Shown: piece after piece, positions 13,250 through 22,104 of the stretch
Position numbering within the stretch: the first letter of the stretch is position 1
Layout: every line of letters starts with the position of its first letter
From: an uncultured Collinsella sp.
GTDB taxonomy: Bacteria > Actinomycetota > Coriobacteriia > Coriobacteriales > Coriobacteriaceae
Assembly (NCBI GenBank): GCA_900548815.1
Contig: URLR01000030.1
Span: 1 to 23,029 of the forward strand
DNA length: 23,029 nt
Direction of reading: 5' to 3'
The notes under the pieces: generated by a model
Databases searched by the model: none
What the model saw: the letters and a program-made list of their open reading frames with translations, nothing else
Told to the model about the DNA's origin: nothing
Position numbers and translations under genes: made by a program

Positions 13250-15826
13250 ATGTGCGATTGCACAGATCATAAGGATGAGATCCCTGCCTACGACGCGCAG
13301 GCCATTGAGTCCAAGTGGATGAAGGCCTGGGAGGACTCCAACCTCTTTGCCGTCGACACCGACGACAGCAAGCCCAAGAAGTACGTGCTCGAGATGTTCC
13401 CGTATCCGTCGGGCGACCTGCACATGGGCCACGCGCGCAACTACACCATCGGCGATGCCATGGCCCGTCAGGCCCGCATGCGCGGCTACGACGTGCTGCA
13501 CCCCATCGGCTTTGACGCCTTTGGCCTGCCTGCCGAGAACGCCGCCATCAAGCACAACACGCAGGCTGCCGCCTGGACGTATAAGAACATGGACCAGGCG
13601 CTCGCCACGATGAAGCGCATGGGCTTCTCCTACGATCTGGATCGCATGGTTAAGACCTGCAGTCCTGACTACTACCGTTGGGGTCAGTGGATCTTTGAGA
13701 AGATGTGGGAAAAGGGCCTGGTTTACCGCAAGAAGAACCCGGTCAACTGGTGTCCCACCTGCAAGACCGTTCTGGCCAACGAGCAGGTCACCGAGGGCAA
13801 GTGCTGGCGCTGCGGCACCGAGCCCGAGAAGCGCGACCTTGAGCAGTGGTACTACAAGATTACCGAGTACTCTCAGGAGCTGCTCGACGACCTGGAGAAG
13901 CTCCCCGGCTGGCCCGAGCGCGTCAAGCAGATGCAGGCCAACTGGATCGGTCGCTCCGAGGGCGCCGAGGTCGACTTTACCCTGTGCGACCAGGATGGCG
14001 AGCCCATCGAGGGCGACGAGGGCAAGATCACCGTCTTTACCACGCGTGCCGATACCCTTTTTGGCGTTTCCTTCTTTGTCCTGGCTCCCGAGTACGCCGG
14101 CCTGCACGAGCTCGTCGAGGGCACGGAGTACGAGGAGGCCGTCACCAAGATCGTCGAGGACTCCAAGCATATCTCTGCCGTCGAGCGTGCCCAGGGCACC
14201 CTCGAGAAGCACGGTGCCTTCACGGGCCGCTATGTGGTAAACCCCGTCAACGGCGAGAAGGTCCCCGTGTGGGTTGCCGATTATGTCGTTGCCGACTACG
14301 GTACCGGTGCCGTCATGGCCGTTCCCTGTGGCGACCAGCGCGACTTTGAGTTTGCCCGTAAGTACGACCTGCCGATCGTGCCGATTATCCTGGACGATGA
14401 CGATCGCGCTGCCGTCGAGGCCAGCGGCGAGACCATCGATACCTTCCATGCCGAGACTGTCGACTGGGATTGCGCCCACGCTGCCGAAGGCACGCTGGTC
14501 CAGTCCGGCAAGTACACCGGCATGCGCGGCGGTAAGCACTCCGAGGGCGAGGCTGCGATCGTGGCCGACCTCGAGGCCATGGGCTGTGGTCGTCGCAAGG
14601 TCGAGTTCCGTCTGCGCGACTGGCTCATCAGCCGCCAGCGCTATTGGGGCAACCCCATCCCGGCCATCCACTGCGAGCACTGCGGCATCGTCCCCGTGCC
14701 CGAGGATCAGCTGCCGGTGACGCTGCCCGAGAATCTGGACCTGGGCGCCGGCGAAACCCTCGCCGAGTGCAAGGAGTTCTACGAGACCACCTGCCCGGTG
14801 TGCGGTCGCCCGGCTAAGCGCGAGACCGATACCATGGACACCTTCACCTGCTCTAGCTGGTATTACCTGCGCTATACCGACCCGCACAACACCGAGCTGC
14901 CCTTCTCCCGCGAGGCGGCAGACCGTTGGATGCCCGTCGATAACTATATCGGTGGCATTGAGCACGCCATTCTGCACCTGCTCTACAGCCGCTTCTTTAC
15001 CAAGGCGCTGCGCGACCTGGGCCTGCTGAGCGTTGACGAGCCCTTCACCAACCTGCTGTGCCAGGGCATGGTCAAGGACGAGAACGGCGACACCATGTCC
15101 AAATCCAAGGGCAATGTCGTGCCCCCGAGCTCGGTCATCGAGCCCTACGGCGCCGACACCATGCGTCTGGCGATCCTGTTTATCGCCCCGCCAGAGAAGG
15201 ACTTCGACTGGGATCCCAAGGCCGTCGAGGGCGCTAACCGCTTCATCAAGCGCGCCTGGCGTATCGTTTGGCAGCTCGTCCAGTCCGGCGATGCCAACGT
15301 GGCCTTCGACAAGTCCGCGCTCGACGAGGTCGCGATGAAGCTCTACCGCGAGCGCCATCGCACCATTGCCAAGTGCACCGAGGACTTCGACCGCGGCCAG
15401 TTCAACACCGCGATCTCGGCTGTCATGGAGCTCGTCAACGCGGCGAGCGCCTACCTCAACGCCACCGAGGACGCTGACCGCGACAAGGCGCTGTGCTACG
15501 GCGTGGCCAAGGACATCGTGAGCGTCCTTGCCCCCATCTGCCCGTTCTGGGCTGACGAGCTGTGGCACGAGGCCCTCGGCTGTGAGGGCAATGCCTACAC
15601 CGCCGCCTGGCCCGAGTTCGACCTGGCCGAGTCCATCGAGGACACGGTGCAGATCGTCGTTCAGGTGCTCGGTAAGGTCCGTGGCCGCATCGACGTCGCC
15701 CGCGACGCCTCCAACGAGGAGATGCAGGCTGCCGCCGAGGCTGCTGTCGCCAAGTGGACTGAGGGCAAGACGGTCGTCAAGGCCATCTGCGTGCCCGGCA
15801 AGCTGGTTAACCTGGTGGTCAAGTAA
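13250..15826 (+). CDS. leuS: Leucyl-tRNA synthetase
   Basis: This 858-residue class I synthetase charges tRNA-Leu. The Rossmann-fold ATP site has FPYPSGDLHMGHARNY, with the HIGH-type motif HMGH at 58-61; the second signature is TMSKSKGN (615-622), a T variant of KMSKS. Between them lies the CP1 editing domain with the TTRADTLFG motif. Two cysteine sets (CPTCKT with CWRCG, and CEHCG with CPVCG) mark zinc-binding modules. The C-terminal domain ends LVNLVVK. The length is normal for bacterial LeuRS. The ATG follows AAAGGAG. It is preceded by a long hairpin and followed by a strong terminator, so it appears to be a single-gene unit. No T-box leader is recognisable. Confidence 0.97.
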   Translation: MCDCTDHKDEIPAYDAQAIESKWMKAWEDSNLFAVDTDDSKPKKYVLEMFPYPSGDLHMGHARNYTIGDAMARQARMRGYDVLHPIGFDAFGLPAENAAIKHNTQAAAWTYKNMDQALATMKRMGFSYDLDRMVKTCSPDYYRWGQWIFEKMWEKGLVYRKKNPVNWCPTCKTVLANEQVTEGKCWRCGTEPEKRDLEQWYYKITEYSQELLDDLEKLPGWPERVKQMQANWIGRSEGAEVDFTLCDQDGEPIEGDEGKITVFTTRADTLFGVSFFVLAPEYAGLHELVEGTEYEEAVTKIVEDSKHISAVERAQGTLEKHGAFTGRYVVNPVNGEKVPVWVADYVVADYGTGAVMAVPCGDQRDFEFARKYDLPIVPIILDDDDRAAVEASGETIDTFHAETVDWDCAHAAEGTLVQSGKYTGMRGGKHSEGEAAIVADLEAMGCGRRKVEFRLRDWLISRQRYWGNPIPAIHCEHCGIVPVPEDQLPVTLPENLDLGAGETLAECKEFYETTCPVCGRPAKRETDTMDTFTCSSWYYLRYTDPHNTELPFSREAADRWMPVDNYIGGIEHAILHLLYSRFFTKALRDLGLLSVDEPFTNLLCQGMVKDENGDTMSKSKGNVVPPSSVIEPYGADTMRLAILFIAPPEKDFDWDPKAVEGANRFIKRAWRIVWQLVQSGDANVAFDKSALDEVAMKLYRERHRTIAKCTEDFDRGQFNTAISAVMELVNAASAYLNATEDADRDKALCYGVAKDIVSVLAPICPFWADELWHEALGCEGNAYTAAWPEFDLAESIEDTVQIVVQVLGKVRGRIDVARDASNEEMQAAAEAAVAKWTEGKTVVKAICVPGKLVNLVVK

Positions 15827-15856
15827 GCGCTGCGCGCATAGTTGACGTGCTATAGG

Positions 15857-15891
15857 CGAGGGGCGATCCGGCTGGGTCGCCCCTCGTTTTT
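15857..15891 (+). terminator. Intrinsic terminator after leuS
   Basis: CGAGGGGCGA (15857-15866) and TCGCCCCTCG (15877-15886) form a perfect 10-bp GC-rich stem with a 10-nt loop, followed by TTTTT (15887-15891). It ends leuS transcription 31 nt after the stop. Confidence 0.93.
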
Positions 15892-15977
15892 CATGCACCT
15901 GTCCTGGTGCCTGCTGTCAATTGTTCTATTCTTGTGGAGAAGCTGTGCGCACGCTGACCTGCAGATTCGTACTATGC

Positions 15978-16006
15978 TTGCACGTTTCCGCAGCTATTGG
16001 TATAGT
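15978..16006 (+). promoter_or_regulatory. Promoter of the rimP-nusA-infB operon
   Basis: TTGCAC (15978-15983), a 17-nt spacer and TATAGT (16001-16006) match the housekeeping sigma consensus well. Transcription would start near 16013, leaving a leader of about 72 nt before rimP. A TACTAT at 15970-15975 could be a second, weaker -10 box. Confidence 0.78.
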
Positions 16007-16031
16007 TTGCTTGCAAATGAAGTTGTAATTG

Positions 16032-16064
16032 AAAGAAGTGGGGTTTCGGCTCCGCTTCTTTTTT
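16032..16064 (+). terminator. Leader terminator/attenuator before rimP
   Basis: A stem of 9-12 bp (16032-16043 with 16050-16061, two wobbles) and a 6-nt loop containing TTCGG is followed by a T-run through 16064. It lies between the promoter and the rimP ribosome site, so it would stop part of the operon's transcripts in the leader. Confidence 0.75.
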
Positions 16065-16084
16065 GTATGGATGGAGGTGCCGCA

Positions 16085-16579
16085 ATGGTCAAGACTAAGA
16101 CCGAGCAGGCGATCATCGACGCGCTCGAGGCCGTCGCTCCCCAGCACGATGTCGACATCGTCGACGTCGAGCTCGTGGGTGCCACCAAGGCCCCCTGCGT
16201 GCGTGTGCGTATCGAGGGTGCCGAGGGTCAGAGCCTGTCGCTCAACGACGTCACGGCCAACACCAAGTGGGTCGGCGATGTGATTGAGGAGCTCGACCCC
16301 ATCTCTTCGAGTTATACGCTCGAGGTGTCGAGCCCGGGCATGGCGCGCCCGCTACGCCGCCCGTGCGACTTTGCCCGCTTTGTGGGCGAGAACTGCGAGC
16401 TCACCTCCACCGCCACCGAGGGTCGTCGCAAGTACGCCGGCAAGATTGTCGCCGCCACCGAGACGAACGTGACCCTCGAGCTTGAGGACGGCGAGTCCGT
16501 TACCCTCGATTTCTCTGATGTTAAAAAGTGCAAGTTGAAGCCCACCTACGACTTCAAGCCCGCGAAGGAAGGAAAGTAA
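16085..16579 (+). CDS. rimP: Ribosome maturation factor RimP
   Basis: The 164-residue protein assists 30S subunit assembly. It shows the RimP N-terminal domain with VELVGATKAPCVRVRIEG and the hallmark YTLEVSSPGMARPLRRP (near residues 78-94), followed by the small SH3-like C-terminal domain ending in charged residues. The frame is open far upstream, into the leuS terminator, but ATG at 16085 has GGAGG 7 nt before it and gives the normal N-terminus. nusA begins 1 nt after its stop. This is the first gene of a classic translation/transcription operon. Confidence 0.93.
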   Translation: MVKTKTEQAIIDALEAVAPQHDVDIVDVELVGATKAPCVRVRIEGAEGQSLSLNDVTANTKWVGDVIEELDPISSSYTLEVSSPGMARPLRRPCDFARFVGENCELTSTATEGRRKYAGKIVAATETNVTLELEDGESVTLDFSDVKKCKLKPTYDFKPAKEGK

Positions 16580-16580
16580 G

Positions 16581-17825
16581 ATGGCAGCATCCGACATGAT
16601 GTCCGCCCTGATGGAGCTTTGCCAGGAGAAGCACATCGACCAGCTCTACCTGATCGACCGCCTGGAGCAGTCGCTCGCCAAGAGCTATGCCGAGATTCTG
16701 CATCTTGAGTGGGGCGCCAAGGTGACCATCGACCGCACCACCGGCAAGATCTACGTCTACCGCCTGGAGCCGATCGACGATTCCATGGACGAGGAGGGCA
16801 ACTTCACCGAGTTCGAGGAGATCGACGTCACTCCCAAGAACACGAGCCGCATCGCTGCCCAGCACGCCAAGGCCGAGATCAACGCCATCGTGCGTAACTC
16901 CGCCCGCGAGCAGATCTACGAGGAGTTCTCCGGCCGCATCGGTGACCTCATCAGCGGTACCGTGCTGCAGTCCACGCCCGACTTCACGATCGTCAAGATC
17001 TGCGAGGGCGTCGAGGCCGAGCTGCCGCACTTCGATCAGCGTCGTTACGAGAACGAGCGCAACGAGCGTCCGATGGGCGAGCGCTACCTGCACAACCAGC
17101 ACATCAAGGCCGTGATCATCGACGTTCGCGACCCCAACTCCAACCTGCAGCCGGTTCGTGGCGAGCACAGCCGTCCGCCGATTGTCATCTCCCGTACCCA
17201 CCCCGAGCTCATGCGTCGTTTGTTTGAGCAGGAGGTGCCCGAGATCTATGAGGGCACCGTTCAGATCAAGTCGATCGCCCGCGAGCCCGGCCAGCGCTCC
17301 AAGGTCGCCGTCCACTCGCTCGACGACCGTCTGGATCCCGTGGGCGCCTGCGTCGGCCCCAAGGGCAGCCGTGTTCGCGCTGTCGTGGGCGAGCTCCGTG
17401 GCGAGCGCGTCGACGTCATCCTGTGGGATGCCGATCCTGCCGTCTACGTCGCCAACGCCCTGTCGCCCGCCAAGGTCACTCGCGTCCTCATTGACGAGGA
17501 GAAGGCCTACGCCGGCGTCATCGTGCCCGACGACCAGCTTTCGCTCGCAATCGGCAAGGAGGGCCAGAACGCCCGCCTCGCCGCTCGCCTGACCGGCTGG
17601 CACATCGACATCAAGTCCGAGACCCTTGCCGCCGACATCCTCAAGAACGTCCCCGTTCACGAGGAGCCCGCCGCCGACCTGATCGGTGACGAGGACGACG
17701 ACGTCCGTCGCTGCGAGTACGTGTCCGAGGACGGCGTCCAGTGCCGCAACCAGGCCCGCCCCGGCTCCCGTTTCTGCGGTGTCCACGACACCGACGCCTT
17801 CGATGATGCGGAGGACCTGATCTAG
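16581..17825 (+). CDS. nusA: Transcription factor NusA with Cys/His tail
   Basis: The 414-residue protein binds RNA polymerase and modulates pausing, termination and antitermination. The N-terminal domain (about 1-125) contacts polymerase, an S1 domain follows (about 130-200), then two KH domains, with GACVGPKGSRVRAVVGEL in KH1 and LAIGKEGQNARLAARLTG in KH2. The C-terminal tail is unusual: Cys378, Cys388, Cys399 and His402 (C-x9-C-x10-C-x2-H) in CEYVSEDGVQC and RPGSRFCGVH look like a small zinc-binding knuckle, followed by an acidic end. It overlaps nothing but starts 1 nt after rimP. Unlike many Gram-positive operons, no ylxR or L7Ae-like gene separates it from infB. Confidence 0.95.
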   Translation: MAASDMMSALMELCQEKHIDQLYLIDRLEQSLAKSYAEILHLEWGAKVTIDRTTGKIYVYRLEPIDDSMDEEGNFTEFEEIDVTPKNTSRIAAQHAKAEINAIVRNSAREQIYEEFSGRIGDLISGTVLQSTPDFTIVKICEGVEAELPHFDQRRYENERNERPMGERYLHNQHIKAVIIDVRDPNSNLQPVRGEHSRPPIVISRTHPELMRRLFEQEVPEIYEGTVQIKSIAREPGQRSKVAVHSLDDRLDPVGACVGPKGSRVRAVVGELRGERVDVILWDADPAVYVANALSPAKVTRVLIDEEKAYAGVIVPDDQLSLAIGKEGQNARLAARLTGWHIDIKSETLAADILKNVPVHEEPAADLIGDEDDDVRRCEYVSEDGVQCRNQARPGSRFCGVHDTDAFDDAEDLI

Positions 17826-17834
17826 CGCGCGGTC

Positions 17835-17855
17835 GCGCCGGGCGGGTCCCGGCGC
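17835..17855 (+). other. GC-rich hairpin between nusA and infB
   Basis: GCGCCGGG (17835-17842) and CCCGGCGC (17848-17855) form a perfect 8-bp stem with a 5-nt loop, 9 nt after the nusA stop. There is no T-run, so termination is unlikely; it may be an mRNA processing or stability element. Confidence 0.5.
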
Positions 17856-17916
17856 ATCTCCCACGCTCGTTCAGTCTCTAGGCACCCAAGGTGCCAGAAA
17901 GGGTAGGTGAAGTCAT

Positions 17917-20631
17917 ATGGCAAAAGTCCGTGTGTCCACCCTGGCCAAAGAGTTCGGCATGACCTCCAAGGAACTGATGGGTCATCTCGCCGAAATGAAG
18001 ATTCCCGCTAAGTCCGCTTCCTCCGCTCTGGAGGACGCTTATGTCGCCATGGTCCGCAAGCAGCTCGCCTCGGTGATCGAGGCTCGCGCCAAGGAAGTCG
18101 AGGCCGCCAAGCAGGCCGAGGAGGAGGCAGCCGCCGCCGAGGAGGCAGCGCGCGCTGCCGAGGCCGAGCGTGAGCGCATCGCCGCCGAGAAGGCACGCGA
18201 GGAGGAGCGTCGCCAGTTTGCCGCAGCCCAGGCTGCTGAGGAGGCTGCCCGCGCCGAGGCCGAGGCCAAGAAGAAGGCCGAGCAGGAGCGCCTTGCCCGC
18301 GAGAAGGAGGAGGCTGCCCGCGAGGCCCAGCGCCGCGCCGTCCCCGCTTCCGACTCCGGTTCGCGCTTCCGTTCGCTGCTCGACCAGATCGCCGCACAGG
18401 AGACCGTGCTCAAGGAGAAGAAGGACGCCGAGGAGAAGGCCAAGGCCGAGCGCGCCTCCGAGCGCGGCAACCGTCGTGGCGGCAACAACGACCGTCGCGG
18501 TGGCCGTCGTAACGATCGCAACGCCTCCGACAGCAACTCCGAGCGCAACGCATCCGAGAGCCGTCCCCACAGCCATCGCACCAACGCCAGCAACAACGTC
18601 GCTGCCGGTATGGACTTCCCCAACCCCGATAAGCAGGGCAAGGGCAAGAAGCGCAAGGGCGGTCACAACAACGAAGAGGACCACTACAGCCGCATGGCTC
18701 GCGAGGCCGAGGAGTACAGCCGCGAGAAAGTGCTCGAGGAGGCTCGTGCCGCCGTCGAGGAGGCCTCTCGCGAGTCCACTGGTCGCCGCAAAAAGCGCAA
18801 GGAGAAGCGCGAGCGCGAGGCCGCAAAGGCTCAGGAAGAGCGCAAGATTGAGGAGGCGCTGGCCCAGGGCGTGAACCCCGAGGACCTCGACGCCATCAAG
18901 GTCTCCCAGGGCGTTACCGTCCAGGAGCTCGCCGAGGCGCTCGACGTTCCGGCCAACGACATCATCAAGCGTCTGTTCCTGCTGGGCACGCCGCTTACCA
19001 TGACGCAGTCCATGTCCGACGACCTCGTCGAGCTCGTTGCCGACGACCTGGGTCGCCAGATCAAGATCATCACCCCCGAGGAGGAGAACACCTTCTCGTT
19101 CTACGACGATCCCGCCGACCTTAAGCCGCGTGCCCCGGTCGTCACCGTCATGGGCCACGTCGACCACGGCAAGACATCGCTGCTCGACGCCATCCGTCAC
19201 ACCGGCGTCGCTGCCGGCGAGGCGGGCGGCATTACTCAGGCCATCGGCGCTTCGCAGGTCATGATCAACGACCGCAAGATCACCTTCATCGATACCCCCG
19301 GTCACGCCACCTTTACGGCTATGCGTGCCCGCGGCGCCAAGGTGACCGACATCGTCATTCTGATCGTGGCTGCCGACGACGGCGTCATGCCCCAGACCAT
19401 CGAGTCGATCAACCACGCCAAGGCCGCCGGCGTTCCCATCGTCGTCGCCGTCAACAAGATCGATAAGCCGGGTGCCAACCCCGACCGCGTGCGCCAGGAG
19501 CTCACCGAGTACGGCATCATCCCCGAGGAGTGGGGCGGACAGAACATGTTCGTCAACATCTCGGCCAAGCAGAAGATCGGTATCGACGACCTGCTCGAGA
19601 CCGTGCTGCTCCAGGCCGACGTGCTCGAGCTCAAGGCTAACCCCGATACGTTCGCATCGGGCAACGTCCTCGAGGCTAAGCTCGACAAGGGCCGCGGCTC
19701 GGTTGCCACAGTGCTCGTGACCCGCGGCACCCTGCGCGTGGGCGACACGCTGGTCGCCGGCCTCACCTATGGCCGCGTCCGTGCCATGCTCGACCCCAAG
19801 GGCAACGCCGTCACCGAGGCCGGTCCTTCCGACGCCGTCGAGATCTTGGGCCTGCAGTCCGTCCCCAACGCCGGCGATGAGTTCCGCGTGTTCGAGGACG
19901 AGCGCGAGGCACGTGCGCTGGCCGACGAGCGTTCGCTCAAGGCCCGTATCGAGGAGCAGAGCCGCGTGAAGCACGTGACGCTCGAGAACCTCTTCGAGAC
20001 TATCGCCGACGCCGAGGTCAAGGAGCTCAACCTGATCATCAAGGCCGACGTCCAGGGTTCCATCGAGGCCCTTCAGGACTCCCTCGACAAGATGGATCAG
20101 TCCGAGGTGCGCATCAACACGATCCACTCCGCCGTTGGTGCCATCAACGAGACCGATGTGGTCCTGGCCGACGCCTCCAACGCCATCATCATCGGCTTTG
20201 GCGTCCGTCCCGACGGCAAGGCCCGCTCCGCCGCCGAGCGCGAGGGCGTCGAGATCCGTTGCTACGACGTCATCTACAAGTGCCTCGAGGACCTCGATGC
20301 TGCCCGTATCGGCATGCTCAAGCCCACCGAGGTCGAGGTCTCCACGGGTACTGCGACCGTTCTGGACACCTTCAAGGTGCCCAAGGTCGGTATCGCCGCC
20401 GGTGTCCGCGTCGAAGAGGGCGAGATCGCCGCGACCGATTCTGTGCGCCTGGTGCGCGACGGCATCGTGGTCTTCAACGGTAAAATCGCCTCGATGCGCC
20501 ACTACAAGGACGAGGCCAAGAGCCTCAAGAGCGGCTCCGAGGGCGGTATTGGCCTGGAGAACTTCCAGGACATCAAGCCTGGCGACACCATTGAGGGCTA
20601 CCGCATCGACCAGGTTGCCCGTACCGAGTAG
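17917..20631 (+). CDS. infB: Translation initiation factor IF-2
   Basis: The 904-residue GTPase places fMet-tRNA on the 30S subunit and promotes subunit joining. It begins with an IF2 N-terminal winged-helix-like domain (VSTLAKEFGMTSKELMGHL). A long Ala/Glu/Lys/Arg-rich coiled stretch follows (about 45-140), then an Asn/Arg/Gly-rich low-complexity segment (about 180-230). A second N-domain ends in the G domain with GHVDHGKT (413-420), GGITQAIGAS, DTPGHATF (459-466) and NKID (513-516). Domains II-IV complete the C-terminus, with PNAGDEF and the final EGYRIDQVARTE. The start ATG follows AGGTGA. Length and order are normal for actinobacterial IF-2. Confidence 0.97.
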   Translation: MAKVRVSTLAKEFGMTSKELMGHLAEMKIPAKSASSALEDAYVAMVRKQLASVIEARAKEVEAAKQAEEEAAAAEEAARAAEAERERIAAEKAREEERRQFAAAQAAEEAARAEAEAKKKAEQERLAREKEEAAREAQRRAVPASDSGSRFRSLLDQIAAQETVLKEKKDAEEKAKAERASERGNRRGGNNDRRGGRRNDRNASDSNSERNASESRPHSHRTNASNNVAAGMDFPNPDKQGKGKKRKGGHNNEEDHYSRMAREAEEYSREKVLEEARAAVEEASRESTGRRKKRKEKREREAAKAQEERKIEEALAQGVNPEDLDAIKVSQGVTVQELAEALDVPANDIIKRLFLLGTPLTMTQSMSDDLVELVADDLGRQIKIITPEEENTFSFYDDPADLKPRAPVVTVMGHVDHGKTSLLDAIRHTGVAAGEAGGITQAIGASQVMINDRKITFIDTPGHATFTAMRARGAKVTDIVILIVAADDGVMPQTIESINHAKAAGVPIVVAVNKIDKPGANPDRVRQELTEYGIIPEEWGGQNMFVNISAKQKIGIDDLLETVLLQADVLELKANPDTFASGNVLEAKLDKGRGSVATVLVTRGTLRVGDTLVAGLTYGRVRAMLDPKGNAVTEAGPSDAVEILGLQSVPNAGDEFRVFEDEREARALADERSLKARIEEQSRVKHVTLENLFETIADAEVKELNLIIKADVQGSIEALQDSLDKMDQSEVRINTIHSAVGAINETDVVLADASNAIIIGFGVRPDGKARSAAEREGVEIRCYDVIYKCLEDLDAARIGMLKPTEVEVSTGTATVLDTFKVPKVGIAAGVRVEEGEIAATDSVRLVRDGIVVFNGKIASMRHYKDEAKSLKSGSEGGIGLENFQDIKPGDTIEGYRIDQVARTE

Positions 20632-20642
20632 GGGGTAGCGCT

Positions 20643-21053
20643 ATGAAGCAAACGCAGGCAACCCGCCGTCTGGGCGAGCAGCTTCGCGAGAAGCTCGGTT
20701 ATATCCTGCTCTTTGAGGTTTCCGATCCGCGTCTCGACCTGGTCACCTTGACCGCGGTCGAGGTCGCGGTGGACCGTTCGTTCGCGCGCGTGTACGTGTC
20801 GTGCGACGCGAGCCGCTACGACGAGGTCATGGAGGCGCTCGCCAGCGCCAAGGGCCGCATCCGTAGCCTGTTGGCCCGCTCGCTCGATTGGCGCGTCACG
20901 CCCGAGCTCGATTTTCGCATCGATCGCTCGACCGATGAGGCCGAGCGCATCACGCGTGCGCTGGAAAACGTTCCCGCCACGCTTGCGATCGAAAAGGACG
21001 AGGACGGCTATCCGATAGCGGATGTCGCCCAGGAGGCAGCTTTAGATGACTAA
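20643..21053 (+). CDS. rbfA: Ribosome-binding factor A
   Basis: The 136-residue protein helps mature the 30S subunit by binding near the 5' end of 16S rRNA. The family features are visible: an N-terminal helix with basic residues (RRLGEQLREKLGYIL), the conserved VSDPRL followed by VTLTAVEVAVD, the ARVYVS strand, and LRWxxTPEL-like LDWRVTPELDFRIDRS. Its start is 11 nt after infB, and its last bases overlap the next gene by 8 bp, so it is translationally coupled in both directions. The acidic tail after residue 118 is variable in the family. Confidence 0.95.
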   Translation: MKQTQATRRLGEQLREKLGYILLFEVSDPRLDLVTLTAVEVAVDRSFARVYVSCDASRYDEVMEALASAKGRIRSLLARSLDWRVTPELDFRIDRSTDEAERITRALENVPATLAIEKDEDGYPIADVAQEAALDD

Positions 21054-22089
21054 TTCCGCCGACCTCGCCTCGTGCGAGTCTGCAGATATTCAGCGACGCA
21101 TCCTCGAGCTCATCGAGGGTGCGTCCTCCATTGCGATTTCGGGACATACTTCTCCCGATGGCGATGCCTTGGGCTCCGTGTTGGGTCTGGGCCTTTCGCT
21201 CATGAAGTTTTTCCCCAACAAGGACATTGCGCTGCTGCTGGCAGACGATGACCCGGTTCCTCGCATCTACCGCTTTATGGAAGGCTCCGATCGCCTGGTG
21301 CCGGCATCTGCGTATACCGGCAATCCTGACCTGTTCATCTCGGTGGACGTGCCGGTCGTCGAGCGCCTGAACAACTCCGCCGAGGTGCTGCGTCGATCGG
21401 CGCATGTGGTGTGCTTCGATCACCATCCAGCGCGTGAGGAGTTTGCCGAGCTCAGTCTGAGGCGCGTCGAAGCTGCAGCCTGCGCTATGATCATCGACCG
21501 CTTCTTGGACAATTGTGGCATTGTCGCACGTGATGGCGTTGCGACCTGTCTGCTGTGTGGCTTGGTTACCGATACCGGTCGTTTCCAGTACCAAAACGCC
21601 GATGCTGCTGCGTTCCATGCCGCCTCGCGCCTGGTCGCGCACGGTGCCGATCCGGCGCGTGTTGCGCTCGAGGTCTACCAGAGCATGCGCGTGGAGTTCT
21701 TGCATCTCAAGTCCATCGTTATGGGCCGCATCAAAACAGTGGCGCACGGTCGCGTGGCATATAGTTATGCGTACCAGAGCGACCTCGAGGCCTGCGGCGT
21801 CACTTCGGATGAGTGCGACGGCCTGGTCGATGTGGTGCGTTCGGTTATGGGCGTGGAGGTCTGCCTGTTTCTGAAGGGCATTGAGGGCGATACCAAGGTA
21901 CGCGGCAACCTGCGCTCCAAGGGTGACCTCGATGTGTCCGAGATCGCTGCCAACTTTGGCGGTGGCGGGCATCATGCCGCCGCCGGCTTTTCCAACAACG
22001 GAACGATTCGCGAGACGCTCGCCGTGGCACTTCCCATGCTGGCCGAGCTGGTAGGGGAGGATCCCGCTTCGGTGACCGTCGAGCTCTAA
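21046..22089 (+). CDS. DHH-family phosphoesterase, NrnA-like
   Basis: The 347-residue protein is a DHH/DHHA1 phosphoesterase of the bifunctional oligoribonuclease/pAp phosphatase (NrnA) type. Metal-binding motifs are GHTSPDGDALGS (33-44), a DVPV motif, FDHHPA with the signature Asp125-His126-His127, and LVTDTGRFQY. The DHHA1 substrate-binding domain ends with FGGGGHHAAAGF (GGGGHH at 305-310). NrnA degrades nano-RNA and removes the 3' phosphate of pAp. This gene commonly sits between rbfA and truB, as it does here. Specific activity on nano-RNA, pAp or a cyclic-dinucleotide product cannot be told apart by sequence alone. Confidence 0.92.
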   Translation: MTNSADLASCESADIQRRILELIEGASSIAISGHTSPDGDALGSVLGLGLSLMKFFPNKDIALLLADDDPVPRIYRFMEGSDRLVPASAYTGNPDLFISVDVPVVERLNNSAEVLRRSAHVVCFDHHPAREEFAELSLRRVEAAACAMIIDRFLDNCGIVARDGVATCLLCGLVTDTGRFQYQNADAAAFHAASRLVAHGADPARVALEVYQSMRVEFLHLKSIVMGRIKTVAHGRVAYSYAYQSDLEACGVTSDECDGLVDVVRSVMGVEVCLFLKGIEGDTKVRGNLRSKGDLDVSEIAANFGGGGHHAAAGFSNNGTIRETLAVALPMLAELVGEDPASVTVEL

Positions 22090-22104
22090 CATTTTGGATG
22101 GTAC

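Noticed and set aside
13211..15898. An 895-codon open frame on the minus strand opposite leuS
   Set aside because: It is the complement of a highly conserved synthetase gene; the long open frame follows from strong G/C third-position bias, and its translation has no recognisable domain.
15842..16084. Upstream extension of the rimP frame
   Set aside because: It would cross the leuS terminator, the rimP promoter and the leader hairpin; ATG 16085 with GGAGG fits the family start.
17878..20502. An 874-codon open frame on the minus strand opposite infB
   Set aside because: Composition shadow: Leu/Gly/Val/Asp-rich low-complexity translation lying antisense to IF-2.
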